Positions 35,281 through 43,763 are shown, counted from the stretch's first letter. The stretch: DNA of 64,000 nucleotides from Hymenobacter negativus (GCF_017571495.1 NZ_JAGETZ010000011.1:124001-188000); one strand, 5' to 3'. Translations and numbers: made by a program. Notes: generated by a model from the sequence alone, not told the origin.

Positions 35281-36435
35281 ATGCCAACCTCTTTCGATTA
35301 CGACATTGCCATCATCGGTGCGGGCCCGGCCGGCACGGCCTGCGCCCTGGCTTTGCGCCACAGCGGCCTGCGCGTGGCGCTGCTGGACAAGGCCCGGTTT
35401 CCGCGCGACAAGGTGTGCGGTGATGCCATTCCCGGCCACGCCCTCAAAGCCCTGCGCCAGCTCGACCCGGCCTTTGCTGAAGGGCTCTGGCAGCTCCAGC
35501 CACTCGACGCCGTGCGCCAGTCGCGCCTCGTCGCGCCCAACGGCGGTAGCCTCTGGATGCGCTGGAAGCTACCCAGCTTCAACAGCCCCCGCGAAACCTT
35601 CGATGCTGCACTGCTGAATCTGGTCCGGCAGCATTCGGCCACCGAAATTCTGGAAAACACCGCCCTCAAGAATTTGCAGATTGAAGCCGGCCAGGTGCGT
35701 CTGACCACCACAGCCGGCACGGAAATAGCCTGCCAGCTCGTCATCGGCTGCGATGGGGCCAACTCCGTGGTGCGCCGCCAGCTGCTGCCTGCTCCGCTCG
35801 ACCGCGCCCATCACTGCGCCGGCGTGCGAGCGTATTTCGAAAATATCAAGGGGGCCGAGGATGGCCTGACCGAATACTTCTTCACCAAAGACTACCTGCA
35901 GGGCTACCTCTGGATTTTCCCCGTGGGCCAGGGCCGGTATAATGTGGGCCTGGGCATGCTTTCCGAAACCGTAGCCAAGCACAAAGTCGACTTAAAGCAG
36001 GTGATGCCCAAATTGTTGGCTCGGCATCCGGCCCTGGCCGGCCGCTTCGACAATGCCCGACAGCTCGGCACTATTCAGGGCTTTGGGCTGCCGTTGGGTG
36101 GTGGGCGCACCGTGCCCATGAGCGGCGCGCGCTTTTTGTTGTGCGGCGACGCGGCCTCGCTCATCGACCCCATTCAGGGCCACGGCATCGATACAGCCAT
36201 GCAAAGCGGCATACTGGCGGCCGCGCAGGCCCTGGCGGCGTTTGAAAAGCAGGATTTCAGCGCCGGATTTATGCTGCAATACGATGCGCAGGTAGCCCAT
36301 AAAATCAGCCGCAAGCTGGCCAAGAGCTACCGTCTAATGCGTTTCCTCAGCAACAAGCCATGGCTGGTGAATGCGGGCGTGCGGCTGGCCCGGGTGCCGG
36401 GCCTAAAGCCCTGGGTGCAGAAGGCGATAGGATAG
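35281..36435 (+). CDS. Geranylgeranyl reductase-family FAD-dependent oxidoreductase
   Basis: The 384-residue flavoprotein has the dinucleotide motif GAGPAGTACALAL (about residues 13-25), the family CGDAIPGHALKAL segment, VIGCDGANSVVRRQL, and the second FAD motif FLLCGDAASLIDPIQGHGID. This order fits the geranylgeranyl reductase/NAD(P)/FAD-dependent family, which reduces isoprenoid chains or hydroxylates lipids. The substrate here is unknown. It is followed 24 bases later by an AraC-type regulator on the same strand. Confidence 0.88.
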   Translation: MPTSFDYDIAIIGAGPAGTACALALRHSGLRVALLDKARFPRDKVCGDAIPGHALKALRQLDPAFAEGLWQLQPLDAVRQSRLVAPNGGSLWMRWKLPSFNSPRETFDAALLNLVRQHSATEILENTALKNLQIEAGQVRLTTTAGTEIACQLVIGCDGANSVVRRQLLPAPLDRAHHCAGVRAYFENIKGAEDGLTEYFFTKDYLQGYLWIFPVGQGRYNVGLGMLSETVAKHKVDLKQVMPKLLARHPALAGRFDNARQLGTIQGFGLPLGGGRTVPMSGARFLLCGDAASLIDPIQGHGIDTAMQSGILAAAQALAAFEKQDFSAGFMLQYDAQVAHKISRKLAKSYRLMRFLSNKPWLVNAGVRLARVPGLKPWVQKAIG

Positions 36436-36459
36436 GAGCGTAGCTAAATGCAGTAGAAT

Positions 36460-37218
36460 ATGGCCTTCAGCGACATCGAATACCGGGAAATGAAGCCGCC
36501 GCAGGCGCTGGCGGAGCTTGTCGAAAGCTTCTGGATGCTCGTCAATCCTTCAGACGAGGAGCAACCGATGGTGCTCATTCCCGATGGCCGCGTTGATACC
36601 TTTTTCTCACACTCGGCTACGGAGCCCTACCACGTGCTGCTGCGCGGGCTGGATATCCGGCCGGGACCCCAGGTCATTGCGGCGCGAATGACCACGTTCG
36701 CCATTAGCTGGAAGCTGCTGGCGGTGGAATACCTGCTGCCGGTGCGGCTGGCCGCCTTGCTGGATGGCGGCTGCTACCTGCCGCCGGACTATCTGGGTAT
36801 TACGGAAGCTGACCTGAGCAACTTTGAGACCTTTTGCGCCAAAGCTGCTGCGTGTATCGAACAGCAGTTGCCCGCCGAAATCGACGTTCGCAAACGCCGG
36901 CTGTTCAACTCGCTCTACGCCTCCGAGGGTGCCCTGACAGTGGAGGCGCTAGCCACCGCGGCGGGCTGGAGCAGCCGGCAAATCAATCGGTACTTCACCC
37001 GCATGTTCGGCCTTTCGCTCAAGGCCTACGCCAATATTCTGCGGTTCCGGGCCTCTTTGCCGCACCTCAAAGCCGGCCGGCTTTTCCCCGAGGAAAACTT
37101 CACCGACCAGGCTCATTTCATTCGGGAAATCAAGAAATATGCGGGCGTAGTGCCCAAGGAACTGGCCCGAAATCAGGACGACCGATTTATACAATTATCC
37201 GCTTTGCCGAAGGAATAA
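36460..37218 (+). CDS. AraC-family transcriptional regulator (DUF6597-type N-terminus)
   Basis: The 252-residue protein has an N-terminal domain with VESFWMLVNPSDEEQPMVLIPDGRVDTFF, characteristic of the DUF6597-type sensor region, and a C-terminal AraC/XylS HTH (about 160-245: LATAAGWSSRQINRYFTRMFGLSLKAY and FTDQAHFIREIKKYAGVVPKE). It starts 24 bases after the upstream flavoprotein gene and 32 bases before the TetX-like gene, so it may regulate either or both. A palindrome directly after its stop codon is a potential target, although AraC proteins usually prefer direct repeats. Confidence 0.88.
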   Translation: MAFSDIEYREMKPPQALAELVESFWMLVNPSDEEQPMVLIPDGRVDTFFSHSATEPYHVLLRGLDIRPGPQVIAARMTTFAISWKLLAVEYLLPVRLAALLDGGCYLPPDYLGITEADLSNFETFCAKAAACIEQQLPAEIDVRKRRLFNSLYASEGALTVEALATAAGWSSRQINRYFTRMFGLSLKAYANILRFRASLPHLKAGRLFPEENFTDQAHFIREIKKYAGVVPKELARNQDDRFIQLSALPKE

Positions 37219-37248
37219 TTTTGTTCTGAATCTTACTTATCAGAACAA
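37216..37248 (+). promoter_or_regulatory. Promoter box and palindromic operator of the TetX-like gene
   Basis: TAATTTTG (37216-37223) matches the Bacteroidota -7 element exactly. It overlaps the left arm of a perfect 9-bp inverted repeat, TTGTTCTGA (37221-37229), with TCAGAACAA (37240-37248) and a 10-base spacer. The expected start of transcription falls inside the palindrome and the ATG follows at 37251, so a bound repressor would block the gene. The leader would be very short. Confidence 0.55.
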
Positions 37249-37250
37249 CC

Positions 37251-38423
37251 ATGTTGCTTCAAAACAAACAGATAGCCATTGTGGGCGGCGGCCCCGGCGG
37301 CCTCACCCTGGCCCGCCTGCTCCAGCAAAGCGGCGCTACCGTGAAGGTGTACGAGCGCGACCTCAACCGCCACGTGCGCGTGCAGGGCGCCACCCTCGAC
37401 CTGCATGACGAATCGGGCCTGGCGGCCCTCCGTGCGGCGGGCCTGCTCGAAGAATTTAAGGCGCACTACCGCCCCGGCGCCGACAAGCTGCGCCTGACCG
37501 ATAAGCACGCTACCATTGTGCTCGACCAGCACGCCGAAGCGCAAGCGGACACCTTTGGCGACGCCTCCTTTCGTCCGGAAATCGACCGCGGCCCCTTGCG
37601 TAACATTCTGCTCGATTCCTTGCACCCCAATACCGTGGCCTGGAACAGCCAGCTGGCTTCGATGCAGCCTGCGGGCGCCGGCTGGCAGCTCACGTTTCAG
37701 AGCGGCGCAATGGCTAAGGCTGATATCGTCATCGGGGCTGACGGGGCCAATTCTAAAATCCGACCGCTGCTGACGCCCATCCGGCCGTTCTACTCCGGCG
37801 TGACGGTGGTGGAGGGCAGTTTATACGATTCGGCGCAAAACGCGCCCCGTATCCACGAGCTGATGCAGGGCGGGAAAATATTCGCGATGGATGACTCGAA
37901 AACGTTGGTCGTAAGCGCAAAAGGGGATGGCAGCCTGGCCTTCTATACTGGTTGCAAAACTGCCGAAACCTGGGCCCGCGATAGTGGCATCAACTTCTCA
38001 GAAGTCGCGCAGGTACTGGCTTGGTTTAGGCAGGAATTTGCAGGTTGGGATGACATCTGGCAGGAGCTTTTTGCTGCCGAAACGACTCATTGCGTGCCCC
38101 GCCCACAATACTGCATGCCCCTCGACCAAACCTGGCTAGCCCAGCCCAACCTTACCCTCCTTGGCGATGCTGCCCACCTCATGCCACCCTACGCCGGCGA
38201 GGGCGTGAACATGGCCATGCTCGACGCTCTGGAGCTAAGCAACTGCCTCGCCAGCGACCAGTTTTCGAACATGCAGGCCGCCATCGCGCACTACGAAGCC
38301 CAGATGCGCCAGCGCGCTTCAGCCGTAGCTGGAGAAACATTAGCGCAGACCGAAGCGCTGCATTCGCCGCACGCGCTGGCGCACTTGGTAGACCTGTTTG
38401 CCGGCAACGAAACCGCCCGCTAA
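37251..38423 (+). CDS. TetX-like FAD-dependent monooxygenase
   Basis: The 390-residue flavoprotein hydroxylase has the N-terminal FAD motif GGGPGGLTLARLLQQSG (residues 12-28), then VKVYERD, and TLDLHDESGLAAL. It also has VIGADGANSKIR and GDAAHLMPPYAGEGVNMAMLDALELSNCL. These follow the layout and several exact strings of the TetX tetracycline-inactivating monooxygenases, including a C-terminal helix after the FAD domain. Overall similarity is partial, so it may be a chromosomal relative acting on another aromatic compound. It has its own promoter box and a palindrome at the start. Resistance cannot be inferred from sequence alone. Confidence 0.85.
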   Translation: MLLQNKQIAIVGGGPGGLTLARLLQQSGATVKVYERDLNRHVRVQGATLDLHDESGLAALRAAGLLEEFKAHYRPGADKLRLTDKHATIVLDQHAEAQADTFGDASFRPEIDRGPLRNILLDSLHPNTVAWNSQLASMQPAGAGWQLTFQSGAMAKADIVIGADGANSKIRPLLTPIRPFYSGVTVVEGSLYDSAQNAPRIHELMQGGKIFAMDDSKTLVVSAKGDGSLAFYTGCKTAETWARDSGINFSEVAQVLAWFRQEFAGWDDIWQELFAAETTHCVPRPQYCMPLDQTWLAQPNLTLLGDAAHLMPPYAGEGVNMAMLDALELSNCLASDQFSNMQAAIAHYEAQMRQRASAVAGETLAQTEALHSPHALAHLVDLFAGNETAR

Positions 38424-38758
38424 CCCAAGCGAACTAGCTACATAGCAGCAGCATGTTTGTAACCTAAAAGCGTTTAGGAAGATGAAAGCCGTGTAGCGGT
38501 GCCAGATTGCCGGCAGGTTCTGTCACCGCTACGCGGCTTTTTACCTTGGGCCAGGGGTTGCTACAAACCTGTCGCCGCTACACGGCTATGTGATGCAATG
38601 AAACGGGATGCAGAAGTGGCTGCGCCATTGGTGAGCCCTTGACCCAGCTTATTAGAAGCCCGCATTTTAACGTGCTTTTAATCTTGGTTTTGGTGGCTTT
38701 CCTTCCAGCAGTACGTACAAGCAGGTAGTTCATTCAATGGCTTTTAACCTTGCTTCTT
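38424..38758. other. Intergenic region after the TetX-like gene
   Basis: Besides the terminator and related arms at 38485-38587, no coding frame or clear promoter is visible. AT-rich sequence at 38660-38700 (TTTTAACGTGCTTTTAATCTTGG) may contain the promoter of the following lipoprotein gene, but no exact -7 box is seen. Confidence 0.35.
38485..38587 (+). terminator. Terminator hairpin with a third, alternative arm
   Basis: AAAGCCGTGTAGCGGTG (38485-38501) pairs with CACCGCTACGCGGCTTT (38524-38540), followed by a T-run. A second copy of the right arm (CTGTCGCCGCTACACGGCT, 38569-38587) could pair with the same left arm. Confidence 0.7.
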
Positions 38759-39772
38759 ATGCTGTTTTCATTTATCACGTCCCCAACCGGTCCGGCGCGC
38801 CGGCCAAACGTTATTCGGCTGACGGCACTGGCCGCTGGGCTTCTGGGCCTGCTGCCCGGCTGTTCCAAAGACGACGAACCGACTACTCCAACAGTCCCGA
38901 ACCCCAGTCGAATCAGCGTGCCCCAGGCAGCCTTTCACCCCGAAGGCATCCAATACGACGAAGCCAATAAGCGTTTTATCGTGAGCTCGCGTACCAAAGG
39001 CGTCGTCAGCACCGTGCGCGACGACAGCACCTTTGCCCAACTCGCCGACGACCCCCGCCTGATTTCCACCATCGGCGTCAACCTCGACGCTGGCCGCAAC
39101 CGCGTGCTGGTAGCCGTGTCCGATAACGGGGCCAACACCACCCGCACCAGCGCCACCACCTTGCGCAAGCGGGCCGCGCTGGCCATCTTCAACAACACCA
39201 GTGGCGCTCTGCTCAACTATGTGGACCTGGGCGGCCTGCGTCCTGCTCTCAACCACTTTGCCAACGATATTGCTGTGGACGCGGCCGGCAACGCCTATGT
39301 CACCGATAGCAACGCGCCCATCATCTACAAAGTCGACCCGCAGGGCGTGGCATCGGTGTTCTTGGAAAATGCGCAGTTCGACGCCGGTACTGCCTTTGGC
39401 CTGAATGGCATCGTGTACCACCCCGACGGCTACCTGATTGTTGCCAAGGCCAATACCGGTACCCTCTACAAAGTGCCCATCGCCAACCCCGCCAGCTTCA
39501 CCGCCGTCACCAATGCCACCGGCCTCACCCTGACTGGTGCCGACGGCCTGCTCCTCACCGACCCGCAAACCCTGCTGCTGGTATCCGGCAGCCAAAGCAC
39601 CGTGTACCGCCTCAGCAGCACCGATGCCTGGGCCAATGTGCGGTCTACGGGCACGTTTGCCACGGGTGCCGTGAGCCCCACCACCATTACCAAGCGCGGC
39701 TCCGATGCCTATGTGCTTTATCCATACACAGCCACTTCGCCGCGATTTAAGATTGTGAAGGTGAGCTTTTAG
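38759..39772 (+). CDS. Beta-propeller lipoprotein (SMP-30/NHL-like)
   Basis: The 337-residue protein has a lipoprotein signal ending AAGLLGLLPGCSKDD, with the lipid cysteine at about residue 38. The mature part has propeller blades such as AFHPEGIQYDEANKRFIVSS, FANDIAVDAAGNAYVTDS and LNGIVYHPDGYLIVAKANTG, resembling SMP-30/gluconolactonase-like and NHL proteins. No metal-binding acid set can be assigned securely, so it may be structural rather than a lactonase. The signal is unusually long before the hydrophobic core; a start further downstream is possible but no ATG is available. It stands alone. Confidence 0.8.
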   Translation: MLFSFITSPTGPARRPNVIRLTALAAGLLGLLPGCSKDDEPTTPTVPNPSRISVPQAAFHPEGIQYDEANKRFIVSSRTKGVVSTVRDDSTFAQLADDPRLISTIGVNLDAGRNRVLVAVSDNGANTTRTSATTLRKRAALAIFNNTSGALLNYVDLGGLRPALNHFANDIAVDAAGNAYVTDSNAPIIYKVDPQGVASVFLENAQFDAGTAFGLNGIVYHPDGYLIVAKANTGTLYKVPIANPASFTAVTNATGLTLTGADGLLLTDPQTLLLVSGSQSTVYRLSSTDAWANVRSTGTFATGAVSPTTITKRGSDAYVLYPYTATSPRFKIVKVSF

Positions 39773-39787
39773 ATATATTATCGAAGC

Positions 39788-39875
39788 GTGTCATCCTGAG
39801 CGCAGCGAAGGACCTTCTCCCGTTCAGACGATGGTTCTGGTGTGATAAGGTCCTTCGCTGCGCTCAGGATGACAC
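39788..39875. repeat. Perfect 29-bp inverted repeat, TCATCCTGAGCGCAGCGAAGG family
   Basis: Arms 39788-39816 and 39847-39875 are exact complements (core TCATCCTGAGCGCAGCGAAG) with a 30-base loop. The copy lies directly after the propeller lipoprotein gene and before the SulP promoter, and can serve as a terminator-like structure. Confidence 0.92.
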
Positions 39876-39902
39876 ACTTTATACTTACAAAGGGGGCGCC
39901 CG

Positions 39903-39910
39903 TACCTTTG
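39903..39910 (+). promoter_or_regulatory. -7 box of the SulP transporter gene
   Basis: TACCTTTG is an exact TAnnTTTG element. It lies 132 bases before the ATG at 40043, so the transcript would carry an untranslated leader of about 125 bases. No -33 TTG is evident. Confidence 0.5.
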
Positions 39911-40023
39911 TGGGCAGTCATGCCATCTGTCCCCACAATAAATTTCAAGCTCACCCCACCCTGAGAATAGGCCCGAAACCCTCGTGCCGCCGCTTCCTGC
40001 CGGGAGCGTGCGGCTTTTCTTTT
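39909..40023 (+). ncRNA. Structured leader with terminator-like hairpin before the SulP gene
   Basis: Two stems can be drawn. TGTGGG-CAG (39909-39917) pairs with CTG and CCCACA (39927-39937), and GCCGC-CGCT (39986-39994) pairs with AGCG and GCGGC (40005-40014). The second stem is followed by TTTTCTTTT (40015-40023), as in an intrinsic terminator, only 19 bases before the start codon. The arrangement suggests attenuation or a riboswitch-like element. No known riboswitch class is recognised. Confidence 0.4.
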
Positions 40024-40042
40024 GCCTTTTTCTCCGTTATTA

Positions 40043-41587
40043 ATGTCTTCGATTCCCGCTTATTTCTCGCAGTATAAAGTCAACGCTAAAAACGAAATTC
40101 TGGCCGGCCTGACTACCGCGCTGGCCCTGGTGCCGGAGGTGGTGGCCTTCGCGCTGCTGGCCCACATTAGCCCACTGGTGGGCATTGGGTCAGCCTTTAT
40201 CATCTGCCTAATCACGAGTGTATTCGGCGGCCGACCGGGCATGATTTCCGGCGCGGCCGGCTCGGTAGCCGTGGTTATCGTAGCGCTGGTAGAGCAGCAC
40301 GGCGCTGAGTATCTATTTCTCGCAGTGGCCCTGATGGGCCTGATTCAGGTCGGTATAGGCTTGCTGAAGCTGGGCAAGTTCATCCGGCTGGTGCCGCAGC
40401 CGGTGGTGTATGGCTTCGTGAATGGCCTGGCCGTCATCATCTTCATGGCGCAGTTAGAGCAGTTCAAGGTGCGCGACGCGGCCGGAGCCGAGCACTGGCT
40501 CACCGGCAACGCGCTGTTGCTGATGGCCGGGCTGGTGGCCCTCACAATGTCTATTGTCTACTTCCTGCCGAAGCTCACAAAGGCGGTGCCGGCCTCGCTG
40601 GTGGCTATTGTGACGGTATCGGCGCTGGTGATTTTCGGCGGTCTGCAAACCAAGGCGGTGGGCGACATTGCCTCCATCGCAGGCGGACTGCCCACGCTGC
40701 ACCTGCCGCAGGTGCCGCTGAGCTGGGCCACGTTCGCGCTGGTGCTGCCCTACGCCTTCATCATGGCGCTGGTGGGCCTTACCGAAAGCCTGCTCACCCT
40801 CACGGTGGTGGATGAAATGACCGATACTCGCGGCCGCGGCAACCAGGACTGCGTGGCCCAGGGCCTGGCCAACATCGCCTCCGGCCTGACGGGCGGCATG
40901 GGCGGCTGCGCCATGATTGGGCAGACGATGGTCAACCTCGAATCCCGCGGGCGCGGACGGCTGTCGGGCGTGGTGGCAGCCGTGGCGTTAGCCCTGTTTG
41001 TGGTGGTGGGCGCACCTGTTATTGAGCGGCTGCCGCTGGCCGCGCTGGTGGGTGTAATGTTTATGGTCGTCATCGGCACGTTTGAGTGGGCCAGTCTGCG
41101 CATTTTAAGCCGAATGCCCCGCACCGACGTGTTAGTAATGCTGCTCGTTACGCTCGTCACGGCCATCTCGCAGAATCTGGCGCTGGCCGTACTGCTGGGC
41201 GTCATCGTGTCGGCCCTGGCCTTTGCCTGGGAAAATGCCAAGCGCATCCGCGCCCGCCACTACCTCGACGCGGCCGGCGCCAAGCACTACGAAATCTACG
41301 GCCCGCTCTTCTTCGGCTCCGTCCAGGCCTTCGGCGAGAAGTTCGACGTAGCCGCCGACCCCGCTGTAGTCATCATCGACTTCCGCGAAAGCCGCGTGGC
41401 CGATATGTCGGCCATCGACGCCCTTCACAAGCTGACCGAGCGCTACCACCGCGCCGGCAAAACCCTGCACCTGCGCCACCTCAGTACCGATTGCCGCCAA
41501 CTGCTGAGCAACGCCGAGGCGCTGATTGAGGTGAACGTGGAAGAAGACCCGCAGTACGCCGTGGTGGGGGAGGAGCAGGGGATGTAA
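40043..41587 (+). CDS. SulP-family inorganic anion transporter with STAS domain
   Basis: The 514-residue protein has a SulP transport domain of about 10-12 membrane helices, containing LAGLTTALALVPEVVAFALL, GGRPGMISGAAGSVAVVI and the GGMGGCAMIGQTMVN segment. A cytosolic STAS domain forms the last 100 residues or so (HYEIYGPLFFGSVQAF, VVIIDFRESRVADMSAIDAL). Members move sulfate, bicarbonate, chloride or carboxylates; the substrate cannot be fixed. The ATG at 40043 begins the conserved N-terminus, rather than an in-frame TTG at 40022 which lies in the terminator T-run. No carbonic anhydrase or sulfate gene is adjacent. Confidence 0.92.
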   Translation: MSSIPAYFSQYKVNAKNEILAGLTTALALVPEVVAFALLAHISPLVGIGSAFIICLITSVFGGRPGMISGAAGSVAVVIVALVEQHGAEYLFLAVALMGLIQVGIGLLKLGKFIRLVPQPVVYGFVNGLAVIIFMAQLEQFKVRDAAGAEHWLTGNALLLMAGLVALTMSIVYFLPKLTKAVPASLVAIVTVSALVIFGGLQTKAVGDIASIAGGLPTLHLPQVPLSWATFALVLPYAFIMALVGLTESLLTLTVVDEMTDTRGRGNQDCVAQGLANIASGLTGGMGGCAMIGQTMVNLESRGRGRLSGVVAAVALALFVVVGAPVIERLPLAALVGVMFMVVIGTFEWASLRILSRMPRTDVLVMLLVTLVTAISQNLALAVLLGVIVSALAFAWENAKRIRARHYLDAAGAKHYEIYGPLFFGSVQAFGEKFDVAADPAVVIIDFRESRVADMSAIDALHKLTERYHRAGKTLHLRHLSTDCRQLLSNAEALIEVNVEEDPQYAVVGEEQGM

Positions 41588-41607
41588 GGTGAACTGTTGC
41601 TAGGTGC

Positions 41608-41615
41608 TATGTTTG
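41608..41615 (+). promoter_or_regulatory. -7 box of the acidic hypothetical gene
   Basis: TATGTTTG is an exact TAnnTTTG element 34 bases before the ATG at 41649, which rules out the longer in-frame start at 41604. Confidence 0.45.
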
Positions 41616-41648
41616 GGCCGACGACACTTACACTACAACTCTGCTACC

Positions 41649-42215
41649 ATGGGAATGGATTACTACATCATACCAGAAGAGGAAACCACTTGTGAAGACA
41701 GTTTTCCAGATGGGCTCTCATTCTTTTTCGAACAAGTAGGTGGCTATGGCGAGGCGGCTGAAGTGGAGCAGGTCAGTCGAATACTGCAAATTGATTTGTC
41801 GGTGTTTCAAGAAATAAGTTTTGAGGAAGACGAGGCATATGATGCCGACGAATTGGATGAAGACGAGCAGCCAGAAGAAGCATCCATCATTTGGCATGAC
41901 GTCGACAAAGTCACGGCGGTAGTTGATTCGTTTTTGACTAAGATTGAAGCATTTCCTGATTACCACAAGCAAGTCTTGCACAACCCAAACCGCAATCAGG
42001 ACCTTGAATCATTGCTGCAGATAACTACCATCGGAGACGAGGCCGAAATGGTCCGGCAGTTTCAAGAGTTGGAAAATCAGCCACTCTTTGCCTACCCTCC
42101 CGACCATGGCTACCTGAGCCAAGGGAAAATTGTAGAGGACTTGAAAAACCTCCGTCAAACGCTAGCATGCTATAAAAGCAGCGGCGTTTCTCAATTTAAA
42201 CTGCTTTATATGTAG
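41649..42215 (+). CDS. Acidic protein of unknown function
   Basis: The 188-residue soluble protein starts MGMDYYIIPEEE, is rich in Glu and Asp (including a DEAYDADELDEDEQPEEAS stretch at about residues 62-80), and shows no transmembrane segment or known motif. Its AT-rich composition and orphan position recall immunity-type genes of polymorphic toxin systems, but no toxin gene is adjacent and this remains a guess. A promoter box is present immediately upstream and a terminator immediately after, so it is an independent unit. Confidence 0.7.
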   Translation: MGMDYYIIPEEETTCEDSFPDGLSFFFEQVGGYGEAAEVEQVSRILQIDLSVFQEISFEEDEAYDADELDEDEQPEEASIIWHDVDKVTAVVDSFLTKIEAFPDYHKQVLHNPNRNQDLESLLQITTIGDEAEMVRQFQELENQPLFAYPPDHGYLSQGKIVEDLKNLRQTLACYKSSGVSQFKLLYM

Positions 42216-42217
42216 CC

Positions 42218-42261
42218 AACTGAAGAGGCCTGGAATTAATCAATTTCGGGCCTCTTCAGTT
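42218..42261. terminator. Terminator between the acidic protein gene and gltD
   Basis: AACTGAAGAGGCC (42218-42230) and GGCCTCTTCAGTT (42249-42261) are exact complements with an 18-base AT-rich loop. It separates convergent genes and can serve both. Confidence 0.75.
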
Positions 42262-42271
42262 AATGCGGCGT

Positions 42272-43741
42272 CTACGCAAACATCCCCAATGCATTCTTGC
42301 TCGGTAGCGCCGTCTTCCCGGTTAGCAGCAAATCCACCTGCCGGGCGGCTTCGCGGCCTTCCGAGATGGCCCAGACGACTAGCGACTGGCCGCGGCGCAT
42401 GTCGCCGGCCACGAAGATGTTGGACTGGTTCGTGACGAAGGTTTTGTCGTCTGCCAGCACGTTGCCGCGCGGGTCGAGGTCGATTTCCAGCTCGTTTACG
42501 AGGCCGTCCACGCGGGGGCCGGTGAAGCCCAGGGCCAGCAACACGCGCTGGCAAGGGATTTCGCGGTCGGAATCGGGCACTTCCTCGAAGCGGATGCGGC
42601 GGCCCAGCACGTCGGTTTCCCAGGTCACGTCGCTCACGCGCAGGGCACGGAGGCGGCCAGCCTCATCGGCCAAAAACGCCTTCGTGTTGATGCCCCAGTA
42701 GCGTTGGCAGCCTTCTTCATGCGAGGTGCTGCTGCGGAAGATGTGCGGCTCCAGCGGCCAGGGCGTGTGGGCGGGGCGCTCAGCGCCGGGCTGGTGCATG
42801 AGGGCAAACTGCGTGACGCTCTGGGCCCGCTGGCGGTTGGCCGTGCCTACGCAGTCGGAGCCCGTGTCGCCGCTACCAATCACCACCACGTCCTCGCCTT
42901 CCACCCAGATGGGTGCGTCGGTGAGGTCCAGCTCGCCTACCCGGCGGTTGTGCTGGGTGAGGTAGTCCATGGCGAAGTGGATGCCGGGCAGTTCGCGGCC
43001 GGGAATATTCAGGTCGCGCGGTACGCTGGCCCCGCCGGCCAGCACCACGGCGTCGAAGTCACGGGTGAGCTGTGTAAAAGGCAGGTCGCGGCCGATTTCC
43101 GTGTTGCAGCGGAAGCTGATGCCGTCCTCCTTCAGCAAGTCGATGCGGCGGTCAATTACCCACTTATCCAGCTTGAAATCCGGAATACCGTAGCGGAGCA
43201 GGCCGCCGGGCCGGTCGTCGCGCTCGAATACCGTGACGGTGTGGCCGGCTTTGGCCAGCTGCGCCGCCGCCGCCAGCCCGGCCGGGCCGGAGCCCACCAC
43301 GGCAACCGTTTTGCCCGATTTCAGCACTGGGGAAGTTGGTTGCACGTAGCCCTTCGAGAAGGCGATTTCAATGATGTGCTTCTCAATTTCCTCAATAGCC
43401 ACCGGGCTGCTGTGGATGCTGAGCACGCACGCCGCCTCGCACGGCGCGGGGCAAATACGGCCGGTGAACTCCGGAAAGTTGTTGGTGGCGCTGAGAATCT
43501 GGTAAGCGTCTTCCCATTTCTCCTCGCGCACGGCGTCGTTGAATTCGGGGATGATATTGCCTAACGGGCAGCCCGAATGGCAGAACGGAATGCCGCAATC
43601 CATGCAGCGGGCCGCCTGCTGGGTGAGCTGCCCTTCGGAGTAGGTGCCGACGAATTCATGATTGTGGGCCACGCGCTCCTGCGGGGCCGCTTTAGGTGGC
43701 AGCTCGCGGGTGAATTCTTTGAAACCGGTGGGATTAGGCAT
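42272..43741 (-). CDS. gltD: Glutamate synthase small subunit
   Basis: The 489-residue protein is the NADPH-oxidising partner of glutamate synthase. N-terminal cysteine clusters (CMDCGIPFCHSGCP and CPAPCEAAC) bind the iron-sulfur centres. FAD motif GSGPAGLAAAAQLAKAGHTV and NADPH motif VIGSGDTGSDC follow, with the final GDMRRGQSLVVWAISEGREAA segment. The ATG at 43741 starts MPNPTGFKEF, the normal N-terminus; upstream in-frame codons to 43852 lie in a repeat. It follows gltB on the same strand after 157 bases that hold a long hairpin. Confidence 0.95.
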   Translation of the reverse strand: MPNPTGFKEFTRELPPKAAPQERVAHNHEFVGTYSEGQLTQQAARCMDCGIPFCHSGCPLGNIIPEFNDAVREEKWEDAYQILSATNNFPEFTGRICPAPCEAACVLSIHSSPVAIEEIEKHIIEIAFSKGYVQPTSPVLKSGKTVAVVGSGPAGLAAAAQLAKAGHTVTVFERDDRPGGLLRYGIPDFKLDKWVIDRRIDLLKEDGISFRCNTEIGRDLPFTQLTRDFDAVVLAGGASVPRDLNIPGRELPGIHFAMDYLTQHNRRVGELDLTDAPIWVEGEDVVVIGSGDTGSDCVGTANRQRAQSVTQFALMHQPGAERPAHTPWPLEPHIFRSSTSHEEGCQRYWGINTKAFLADEAGRLRALRVSDVTWETDVLGRRIRFEEVPDSDREIPCQRVLLALGFTGPRVDGLVNELEIDLDPRGNVLADDKTFVTNQSNIFVAGDMRRGQSLVVWAISEGREAARQVDLLLTGKTALPSKNALGMFA

Positions 43742-43763
43742 GATGTTGCTATGGTCGTTCCAA

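Noticed and set aside
35281-38423. The AraC gene with its two flanking flavoprotein genes as one biosynthetic operon
   Set aside because: The TetX-like gene has its own promoter box and operator-like palindrome, and no further pathway genes are present; coregulation remains possible but is not shown.
39940-40020. A TPP-riboswitch-like CTGAGA in the SulP leader
   Set aside because: The other conserved TPP segments are missing and the gene is not thiamine-related; only an unclassified structured leader is claimed.
42704-43564. 286-codon plus-strand frame opposite gltD
   Set aside because: gltD is intact with all cysteine clusters and cofactor motifs; the opposite frame shows no domain.
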